DNA of 7,072 nucleotides from Cytophagales bacterium (GTDB lineage Bacteria > Bacteroidota > Bacteroidia > Cytophagales > UBA9547). Made by a program: the position numbers and the translations under genes. The notes below the pieces were generated by a model. The model worked only from the letters and a program-made list of their open reading frames with translations. It did not search any database and was not told the DNA's origin. The stretch is from positions 1-7,072 of the forward strand of contig DMUD01000195.1 of assembly GCA_003476475.1 (NCBI GenBank), read 5' to 3'. This document shows, in pieces, positions 1-5,802 of the stretch (position 1 is its first letter; each line of letters opens with the position of its first letter).

Positions 1-1697
1 GTGCCCAAAAATGGCGTAAATTAACAGCCGACAATATTGGGAAAAGAATTGCGATTGTGTTAGACGATAATGTGTATTCTGCTCCAACTGTTCAAGGAGA
101 AATACCCAACGGCAACTCTTCTATCAGCGGTAGTTTTACTGTAGATGAAGCAAAAGATTTGGCCAATATTCTGAAAGCTGGAAAACTGCCTGCGCCAACC
201 CGTATTGTAGAAGAAGCAATAGTAGGGCCTACATTAGGTCAAGAGGCAATCAATCAAGGTGTTTTATCGACTTTGGCAGGCATTTTGCTAGTGGTCATCT
301 TCATGTTTATGTACTACAATAAAGGCGGAATAGTGGCCAATGTTGCCTTGGTATTCAATCTATTCTTCATACTAGGCATAATGGCGCAACTGAATTCGGT
401 GCTTACCTTGCCTGGTATTGCAGGTATTGTACTTACTATTGGTATGGCGGTAGATGCAAACGTACTTATTTTTGAGCGTATTAGAGAAGAATTGAAGGCA
501 GGTAGAAAATACCAAGAAGCCATAAGTCTAGGATACGAAAAAGCATTTTGGTCTATCTTTGATGCCAACGTGACCACCCTTCTTGCGGGCGTAATTCTTC
601 TATATTTGGGTTCAGGCCCTGTGAAAGGTTTTGCTATTACCTTGATAATTGGTATTTTCTGTTCCTTCTTCACAGCAGTTTATATCACCAAAGTGCTTTT
701 GTCTTGGTTGTATAAAATGAAGAATCCTGTCGAACTTCCTTTCGAGACAGGCATATCAAAAAACTTATTCAAAAACTTTAATTACGATTTTATCGGAAAA
801 AGGAAGTTGGCTTATGCATTTTCTTCTTCCATAATAGTACTTGGGATTATTTGCACAATAATCAACGGTGGTTTGAATTTGGGTGTTGATTTTAAGGGAG
901 GTAGATATTATGTGGTTCGATTTGAGCAACCTGTTGTAGCTTCAGACATTCGCAGTCAAGTTGTGCCATTTTTCCAAAATACTGGAACTGAAGTAAAAAC
1001 TTTTGGTTCGAATAATCAGGTTAAAGTGACAACCAGCTATTTAATAGAACAAGAATCGACAGAGTCCGACAATCTGGTGCGTTCGGCATTGGATAAAGGG
1101 TTGGTAAAATATGGTAAAAAATACGAGGTTATGAGCTCGTCGAAAGTAGGCGCTACCATTGCAGATGATATCATGCGCACTTCCATTTTGTCTATGATAC
1201 TGGCTATTATTGGGATATTTATTTATGTATTATTCCGATTCCGTAATAGATCATTTGGCTTTGGTGGGGTAGTAGCCTTATTTCATGATGCTATTTTAGT
1301 TTTAGCCTTATTCTCTATTCTGCACACTTTTGGTATTTCGTTTGAAATTGACCAAGTGTTTATTGCAGCCATCCTCACTATTGTTGGATATTCTATTAAT
1401 GATACGGTGGTAATCTATGACCGTATTCGCGAAGTACAAGAGCAAAATCCACTTGCAGACTTGGCGACATCGTTGAACCAAGCTATCAACTTTACTTTCA
1501 GCCGTACCATCATGACTGCTTTTACAGTGCTTTTGGTGGTGATTATTTTGTTGTTGTTTGGTGGCGAGGTATTAAGAGGGTTTTCTTTAGCATTGTTGAT
1601 AGGCGTTGTAAGTGGTTCTTATTCTACTATTTACATAGCTGTACCTATTGTATTAGATTTTTATACAAAAAAAGATACAAAGGGGCTTGACTCTTAG
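1..1697 (+). CDS. secDF: Protein translocase subunit SecDF (fused SecD-SecF), 3' part
   Basis: This is the C-terminal 564 residues of a fused SecD-SecF membrane protein, the proton-driven accessory motor of the SecYEG translocon that helps pull exported proteins across the inner membrane. The frame is open from base 3 and starts mid-protein (AQKWRKLTADNIGKRIAIVL), so the GTG at 57 is an internal valine and not a start. The first ~85 residues are the end of the SecD periplasmic region. A block of membrane segments follows from about residue 88, with the SecD motif GMAVDANVLIFERIREE (Asp at residue 151). The SecF half begins around residue 265 with a membrane helix and LGVDFKGG (Asp 296), and carries the second conserved motif GYSINDTVVIYDRIRE (Asp 467). 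The two acidic membrane residues match those known to be needed for proton coupling in the family. Fusion of SecD and SecF is common in Bacteroidota, where the full protein is about 1000 residues, so roughly 400-450 N-terminal residues are missing. The gene ends in TAG just before a hairpin terminator. Confidence 0.97.
   Translation, partial: AQKWRKLTADNIGKRIAIVLDDNVYSAPTVQGEIPNGNSSISGSFTVDEAKDLANILKAGKLPAPTRIVEEAIVGPTLGQEAINQGVLSTLAGILLVVIFMFMYYNKGGIVANVALVFNLFFILGIMAQLNSVLTLPGIAGIVLTIGMAVDANVLIFERIREELKAGRKYQEAISLGYEKAFWSIFDANVTTLLAGVILLYLGSGPVKGFAITLIIGIFCSFFTAVYITKVLLSWLYKMKNPVELPFETGISKNLFKNFNYDFIGKRKLAYAFSSSIIVLGIICTIINGGLNLGVDFKGGRYYVVRFEQPVVASDIRSQVVPFFQNTGTEVKTFGSNNQVKVTTSYLIEQESTESDNLVRSALDKGLVKYGKKYEVMSSSKVGATIADDIMRTSILSMILAIIGIFIYVLFRFRNRSFGFGGVVALFHDAILVLALFSILHTFGISFEIDQVFIAAILTIVGYSINDTVVIYDRIREVQEQNPLADLATSLNQAINFTFSRTIMTAFTVLLVVIILLLFGGEVLRGFSLALLIGVVSGSYSTIYIAVPIVLDFYTKKDTKGLDS
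1681..1692 (+). repeat. Near-copy of the terminator 5' arm overlapping the end of secDF
   Basis: AGGGGCTTGACT at 1681-1692 differs by one base from the terminator arm AGGGGCTTCACT at 1732-1743, 51 bases downstream. It lies within the last codons of secDF. It could pair with the distal arm 1748-1759 at 11 of 12 positions. It also contains half of a small hairpin of its own, TGACT-CTT-AGTCA (1688-1700), which spans the TAG stop. Whether this is a working alternative fold or a remnant of duplication cannot be told from the sequence. Confidence 0.5.
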
Positions 1698-1720
1698 TCA
1701 GTCGTAAATTTTTGCTCAAG

Positions 1721-1768
1721 AAAAAAAAGTTAGGGGCTTCACTGTTTAGTGAAGCCCCTCCCTTTTTT
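1721..1768. terminator. Bidirectional intrinsic terminator between convergent secDF and the acetyltransferase gene
   Basis: A perfect 12-bp inverted repeat pairs 1732-1743 (AGGGGCTTCACT) with 1748-1759 (AGTGAAGCCCCT) around a 4-base GTTT loop. On the plus strand it is followed by CCC and six T at 1763-1768. On the minus strand it is followed by AA and then eight T (the A run at 1721-1728). It sits 34 bases after the secDF stop and about 80 bases after the stop of the minus-strand acetyltransferase gene, so it can end transcripts from both sides. The GC-rich stem base plus a U-tract on each side is the standard form of a factor-independent terminator. The plus-strand U-tract is separated from the stem by three C, which may make that direction slightly weaker. 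Confidence 0.9.
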
Positions 1769-1839
1769 ATACAGCCTTGGGTTCAAGTAATAAATACAAA
1801 ACCTTCGGGAGACTATTATCAGAGAAAGAGAAGAAAAAA

Positions 1840-2388
1840 CTAATTAAAAACTCTTTGTCGCTTTAAAATGGCAGGATTTCCTTGGTAAATGCCGTTTTTC
1901 TCCATGTGTTTGGTGGCAACCGAACCTACAGCCAAAACGCTATTTTCATGGCAAGTTACCCCTGGGCACACTACGGATTTAGCTCCAATCCAAACGCCAT
2001 TTTCTAAATTAATTTCATTAGTTATCAGGTCGAAGGTAGAGACTTTGTAATTATGGCTTCCGGTAAGTAGCATCGCGCCTTGGGAAATGCACACATGGTT
2101 GCCAATTTTTACTTTTATTAAATTATCAATCCACACCTCTTCGCCTATCCATACATGATTTCCTATTTCAAGCAACCAAGGGTATTTGATGTTTACCGAA
2201 GGCTTTATTGTCACTTTATGGCCAACTTTTGCTCCAAAAAGTCTGAGCAGTCCAACTTTGATTCCAGAAGATAAATTGATGGGATTTTGCAGAAACAAGG
2301 CATTAATTGCAAACCATGACAATCTTTTGACAACGCCTGCACCAGGGTTGTATTCCGAGTTGTCGTAAAGGTCTAATCTTGTTTGCAT
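1840..2388 (-). CDS. WcaF-like putative colanic-acid-type O-acetyltransferase (left-handed beta-helix)
   Basis: A 182-residue acyltransferase of the hexapeptide-repeat family, closest in pattern to WcaF-type enzymes that move acetyl from acetyl-CoA to a sugar hydroxyl of an exopolysaccharide precursor in the cytoplasm. The N-terminus has the family's lead-in (LDLYDNSEYNPGAG, residues 5-18, then a hydrophobic stretch to about 36), followed by LLRLFGAKVG (47-56). The beta-helix runs from about 57 to 160 with IGNHVWIGEEVWI and GVWIGAKSVVCPGVT repeats. GSHNY (110-114) contains the likely catalytic His112. The QGNPA motif (169-173) near the C-terminus is typical of this acetyltransferase group. 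The start chosen is the ATG at 2388, because MQTRLDLYDNS lines up with the usual family N-terminus. The frame also allows a TTG at 2421 that adds 11 residues with no family likeness. The gene follows the glycosyltransferase stop by 36 bases and is the last gene before the terminator. The acetyl acceptor cannot be read from the sequence. Confidence 0.9.
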   Translation of the reverse strand: MQTRLDLYDNSEYNPGAGVVKRLSWFAINALFLQNPINLSSGIKVGLLRLFGAKVGHKVTIKPSVNIKYPWLLEIGNHVWIGEEVWIDNLIKVKIGNHVCISQGAMLLTGSHNYKVSTFDLITNEINLENGVWIGAKSVVCPGVTCHENSVLAVGSVATKHMEKNGIYQGNPAILKRQRVFN

Positions 2389-2424
2389 ATTACCAAAGCA
2401 AATATTGGGCAAATATACCAAAGC

Positions 2425-3591
2425 TTAGCGATTCACCGTTTTTTCGTACAGCTGCCAATACATAACCCCTACTTTTTCGAAAGCATAATTTTCGCGAACG
2501 AGAGCGTGTCCTTTTTCACCCATTTGTTGGCGAATATGTTTAGGGGTTCGAAAGGCTTCTTCTATTTTTTTAACGATGTTGTCAATTTTTAACGGACTTA
2601 CCCAACCACATTGGTTTTGTTCTACTATATCGCATAAATTCACTTTGTCTGAAATAAGGACAGGTATTTTTTGGTCGAGTGCCTCGGCCACAACCAATCC
2701 AAAATTTTCTTGGTGGCTTGTCAGCACTAGTACGTCGTATTGTTGTAAGGTTTCGTTTCGGTTTGCGGGATTCAATTTGCCTTTGAATACCACACATTTT
2801 CTTAGTTGGTTCAATTCAACAATTTTTTTCAATTCTTGTAAGAAATTGTCGTCGTCTTCGCCGTAAATGTCGAGCGAAACACGGTCTTTCATGTAGGAAG
2901 GAAGCAAGGAGAGGGCGTTCAAAAGTAAATCTAGCCCTTTTTTGCGGTTTATGCGGCTAATGTAAATCAGGCGCAGGTCGTAGTATGAATAAGATTTTTT
3001 GTATTCTACAAACGCCTCATATTTCATACCTAATGGGATAACCACTGTTTTTGCTCTTTTGGACAATACAGCATTTTTTCGTTCATTCTCGGTAGTGAAG
3101 TGCACAAAATCGGCCATGAGCAAATATTGGTCTTCGAACATGAAACGATGAAATTTTTTCATCCATTTGGAACGAGTCAATGAAAAGGCATCGAGCATGC
3201 CATGTACAGAATAGCCAAAAGGAATTTTGTTTTTGATTGCAAATCTTGCGCCAATGGTTGAAAAAGCATTGAAAAGAGTATGGATGTGTATTAAATCGTG
3301 TTTTTTGAAATTGTGCAAATACTTTTTAAGAAGTGGGGAGGCATAGTATGCTTGTCCCCATTTTGTGGTGGAAGCAGGCAGGTAATGTACAGTGACCCCC
3401 TCTATTTCTTTCACGACCACTTTACCATTGCTTTCAAACAATTCTTCTTGGCCGTTCTGGTTTAGTGTTACCACATCGATAGTACACTCGAAGTGTTTTG
3501 TCAAGTATTCAGCCTGTTCTGAAATGCATTTTGGAGGACCTCCATAAAACCAAGAGGGTTTGTAATAGGGGGTAATGTAGAGTAGCTTCAA
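2425..3591 (-). CDS. Glycosyltransferase family 4 (GT-B fold) protein
   Basis: A 388-residue retaining glycosyltransferase that should transfer a sugar from a nucleotide-sugar donor to a lipid-linked or polysaccharide acceptor at the cytoplasmic face of the inner membrane. The N-terminal Rossmann domain (about 1-185) opens with KLLYITPYYKPSWFYGGPP, has the Gly-Gly-Pro loop at 17-19 and the acceptor-side SVHGMLD at 128-134. The C-terminal donor domain (about 205-375) has IYISRINRKKGLDLLL (209-224) with the Arg-Lys pair that binds the donor phosphate, and the EX7E motif ENFGLVVAE (Glu295 and Glu303), the hallmark of GT4. Length is normal for the family. The start is TTG at 3589-3591. No ATG or GTG lies between it and the upstream in-frame stop, and KLLYITPYY is the usual first strand of the fold. 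The gene begins 12 bases after the GlmU-like gene in the same frame and is followed by the WcaF-like gene, which fits exopolysaccharide or glycolipid synthesis. The sugar and linkage are unknown. Confidence 0.92.
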   Translation of the reverse strand: MKLLYITPYYKPSWFYGGPPKCISEQAEYLTKHFECTIDVVTLNQNGQEELFESNGKVVVKEIEGVTVHYLPASTTKWGQAYYASPLLKKYLHNFKKHDLIHIHTLFNAFSTIGARFAIKNKIPFGYSVHGMLDAFSLTRSKWMKKFHRFMFEDQYLLMADFVHFTTENERKNAVLSKRAKTVVIPLGMKYEAFVEYKKSYSYYDLRLIYISRINRKKGLDLLLNALSLLPSYMKDRVSLDIYGEDDDNFLQELKKIVELNQLRKCVVFKGKLNPANRNETLQQYDVLVLTSHQENFGLVVAEALDQKIPVLISDKVNLCDIVEQNQCGWVSPLKIDNIVKKIEEAFRTPKHIRQQMGEKGHALVRENYAFEKVGVMYWQLYEKTVNR

Positions 3592-3603
3592 GTTAGATAT
3601 TTA

Positions 3604-4761
3604 TTAGTTGGTGATTTTGAACACGGTACGCAACATTTTTTCTTGTGCTGTTGAAAGAGATTTTCCATATTTAGACATTATGATGCGGGCTGAATACATC
3701 GCTTTGTCGAATTCGTATTTTTCAGATTTTCCCCAAGAAAAAGAAGGAATATGTTTTGGCGGAAAGCCACCATCGAAAACGTTGGTGCATACTCCTACTA
3801 CGGTACCTGTATTGAACATGGTATTTATGCCCGATTTGGAATAGTCGCCCATAGTTAGGCCACAGAACTGAGAACCAGTATCGACCATTTTTTTTTCGTC
3901 ATAGCTCCACACTTTTACGTTTGAATACGTGTTCTTCATATTCGAGATATTGGTGTCGGCACCTAAATTGCACCATTCGCCAATTACCGAATTGCCCATG
4001 AAACCGTCGTGAGCTTTGTTGCTGTATCCCAACATAATAGAGTTGCTTATTTCACCGCCGGCGTTGCACATTGGCCCAATAGTAATGTCGCCTCGCATTC
4101 TTGCACCCATTTTCAAGGTGCTGCCCTCGCATATCACAAAAGGGGCGCGAATGACACAACCTTCTTGTATTTCGCAGTTGTCGCCAATGTATATAGGACC
4201 AGTTTCTGCATTTAAAACGGCAGCTCTCAACTTTACATTTTTACCAATAAAGATATTTTCAGGACAATACACTCGAGTGTGGGGGTCTTCAATAGGGTTA
4301 GTGGTTTGAGTTTTTTTTACATACTCAAAATCTCTTTTTATCTGAGTCCCATTTTTCTGAAAAATATGCCAAGGCTTTTCAATTAATTCCGCTTCTTCTA
4401 CCCGAATTTTTTCGATAAATACAAGTTCGGAAATAGCTCCATATTCTACTTTTCCAGAAACAAATGCCAAAAGCGTTTCTTTAAAGTACAAGGCTTGCCC
4501 AATTTGTAAAGTTTTTATCTTAGTTAAAACGCTTTCACTTTCCAATAAAGCACCATGTATGTACAGGTTTTGTGGTTGATAGGAACATGGAAAAACTTCT
4601 GACAAATAATTGGCAGTAAGCCAAGAGGCTTTGCCAAAATGCCGTTCCCATTTTTCCCTTAATGTGAATATGCCACATCGCAGTTCCGAAATGGGACGGG
4701 TAAAGGTTAGTGGCAAAAGTTGCTGGTGGTTTTGGGCTGGGTCAAAAAGGATGAGTTGCAT
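3604..4761 (-). CDS. GlmU-like sugar nucleotidyltransferase with C-terminal hexapeptide-repeat domain
   Basis: A 385-residue protein of the divergent GlmU-like family found in Bacteroidota, thought to make a nucleotide-activated sugar, possibly UDP-N-acetylglucosamine for peptidoglycan and glycans. The N-terminal half (about 1-160) has the family's signature LTFTRPISELRCGIFTLREKWE (18-39) and KPWHIFQKNGTQIKRDFEYV (129-148), but lacks the classical G-x-G-T-R-M pyrophosphorylase loop of ordinary GlmU. From about 168 a left-handed beta-helix begins (ENIFIGKNVKL, GPIYIGDNCEIQEGCVI, GDITIGPMCNAGGEIS). Residues 248-275, KAHDGFMGNSVIGEWCNLGADTNISNMK, resemble the GlmU acetyltransferase active-site region, with His251 as candidate catalytic base. 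The start is the ATG at 4761, supported by MQLILFDP, the usual family N-terminus. It ends in two consecutive TAA codons (3606-3601), 12 bases before the glycosyltransferase. It follows the DUF3078 gene after a 66-base gap. Family assignment is firm. Whether it has both GlmU activities is inference. Confidence 0.88.
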   Translation of the reverse strand: MQLILFDPAQNHQQLLPLTFTRPISELRCGIFTLREKWERHFGKASWLTANYLSEVFPCSYQPQNLYIHGALLESESVLTKIKTLQIGQALYFKETLLAFVSGKVEYGAISELVFIEKIRVEEAELIEKPWHIFQKNGTQIKRDFEYVKKTQTTNPIEDPHTRVYCPENIFIGKNVKLRAAVLNAETGPIYIGDNCEIQEGCVIRAPFVICEGSTLKMGARMRGDITIGPMCNAGGEISNSIMLGYSNKAHDGFMGNSVIGEWCNLGADTNISNMKNTYSNVKVWSYDEKKMVDTGSQFCGLTMGDYSKSGINTMFNTGTVVGVCTNVFDGGFPPKHIPSFSWGKSEKYEFDKAMYSARIIMSKYGKSLSTAQEKMLRTVFKITN

Positions 4762-4827
4762 TTCGTTTTGTTAGATTGTAAATGAAATTTCCAAAATAAT
4801 GCACACACTTCATAGTTCCCCTATAAC
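4762..4827 (-). other. 66-base gap before the GlmU-like gene, possible internal promoter region
   Basis: This is the longest gap among the minus-strand genes. It is AT-rich, has an 8-bp palindrome GAAATTTC (4784-4791) and a short ATAG/CTAT inverted repeat near its upstream end (about 4812-4824) with no T-tract, so it is not a terminator. I could not find a convincing Bacteroidota promoter (TTTG, about 19 bases, then TAnnTTTG). An internal promoter here is only possible, not shown. Confidence 0.25.
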
Positions 4828-5784
4828 TTAGTAAGTGAACTGTATTCCCAATCCCAAAGATTGGGCAAATTGCACATCAGGGTCTTGATCATAATCGTAA
4901 ATGAGGGTGGTGGTAATGGTGGTGGTGATATATTTTGTGATTTTGGCGGTAAAAGTGGCATCGAATCGGTGGTCGATATTGTCGAACCACGTAATGTTGG
5001 TATTTTCTTTGGTTTCTTTAGGTAGTTCGTAATTGGCAAATCCAATATACTGCCATTTCAAGTTGATGTTTTTATGAATGTCTTTGTTATAGGCTGTCAT
5101 AATTTGCAATAAGGCTATTTCGTTTCGAATGGTTTTGCCATTTACCACTTCCACTCCATAGTATTTGGTTTCGATTGGGTCTATACTTTTGGCTGTTACA
5201 ATAGTTTGCCGAAACGCTCCTGGGCTGAAACGCAAGAAAAAATAGTTGGTGGGTTTGTATTCAAAACCAAGTGCTTCAGTCAAATACCCAGGTGCCATAA
5301 AGTTTGACACATATACAGTGGTGTCCCTGTTCAGTCTTTTGGTGGTAAGAAAACCATCGTAAAATTGAGTTAGGAAGTTTACGGAAGCGAACATGCTCCA
5401 ATTTTTTGCAATGGCGTACCCCAATTTGGTATCGGCATATATTCGGTCTATGTTTTTTACAAAACCAGTATTTTTGTTGTTTATGGCCCCGAATTTGAAA
5501 TCGACTATGCTGTTGAAACTTAGATTCTCTTTTGCATAGTCGGCTGTTGCACCTAGAAATGCTTGGTATGCAATAGAGTTTACCCCACCGCCTTTCCAGT
5601 TGTTAGAAAAAGAGGCTTGGTTTAAAATTAGGCCAGTTTTCAGGCTGGTTTTCCAATAACAGGTATCCTTCATCACGCCTGTGGGTATGGCAATGGGTGC
5701 AAGCGAAGTGGGGGGCGTATCTTGGGCAAATACCAAAACACGAAATAGGCTAAGAAAGAATACGGTAAGAGATTTTTTTTTCAT
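4828..5784 (-). CDS. DUF3078 domain protein, putative outer-membrane beta-barrel
   Basis: A 318-residue exported protein of unknown function that fits the DUF3078 family of Bacteroidota. Residues 1-20 form a signal peptide (MKKKSLTVFF start, cleavage likely after Val-Phe-Ala20, before Gln21), although Arg15 sits inside the hydrophobic core, which is unusual. The mature part has the family hallmark GLILNQASFSNNWKGGGVNS (51-70), followed by many alternating strands rich in Phe, Tyr, Asn and Thr (for example SFNSIVDFKFGAINNKNTG). It ends in GLGIQFTY with an aromatic C-terminal residue, as expected of a beta-barrel in the outer membrane. ITTTITTTL (286-294) comes from a 12-base tandem duplication. 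The ATG start at 5784 lies 18 bases after the rimO stop, so the two are probably co-transcribed. No ligand or enzyme activity can be inferred. Barrel topology is inference from composition. Confidence 0.85.
   Translation of the reverse strand: MKKKSLTVFFLSLFRVLVFAQDTPPTSLAPIAIPTGVMKDTCYWKTSLKTGLILNQASFSNNWKGGGVNSIAYQAFLGATADYAKENLSFNSIVDFKFGAINNKNTGFVKNIDRIYADTKLGYAIAKNWSMFASVNFLTQFYDGFLTTKRLNRDTTVYVSNFMAPGYLTEALGFEYKPTNYFFLRFSPGAFRQTIVTAKSIDPIETKYYGVEVVNGKTIRNEIALLQIMTAYNKDIHKNINLKWQYIGFANYELPKETKENTNITWFDNIDHRFDATFTAKITKYITTTITTTLIYDYDQDPDVQFAQSLGLGIQFTY
4906..4929 (-). repeat. Two tandem 12-base units coding Ile-Thr-Thr-Thr twice
   Basis: Inside the DUF3078 gene two adjacent 12-base units, each an Ile codon followed by three ACC Thr codons, differ only in the third base of the Ile codon (ATC versus ATT). 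They keep the reading frame and add one Ile-Thr-Thr-Thr unit to a predicted beta-strand. The run of six ACC codons is a plausible site for replication slippage in units of three bases. Confidence 0.7.
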
Positions 5785-5802
5785 TTTTCAAGGGTGAGAT
5801 AA

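Noticed and set aside
314..673. 119-residue open frame on the minus strand inside secDF
   Set aside because: It lies wholly antisense to conserved SecD membrane segments, has no recognisable domain and no supporting context. It mirrors the codon pattern of the real gene.
1801..1810. CC-TTCG-GG mini-hairpin as a second terminator
   Set aside because: Only two base pairs form around the TTCG loop, far too few for a terminator or other stable element.
2389..2421. TTG start at 2421 giving an 11-residue longer WcaF-like protein
   Set aside because: The added residues do not resemble the family, while the ATG at 2388 matches the usual N-terminus. It cannot be fully excluded.
4762..4827. Promoter of the Bacteroidota TTTG / TAnnTTTG type before the GlmU-like gene
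   Set aside because: A TATTTTG-like stretch is one base short of the -7 element and no TTTG lies at the right distance upstream.
4821..5045. 74-residue open frame on the minus strand in another frame of the DUF3078 gene
   Set aside because: It overlaps the well-supported DUF3078 frame, is low-complexity (Pro and Thr runs from the repeat) and has no family likeness.
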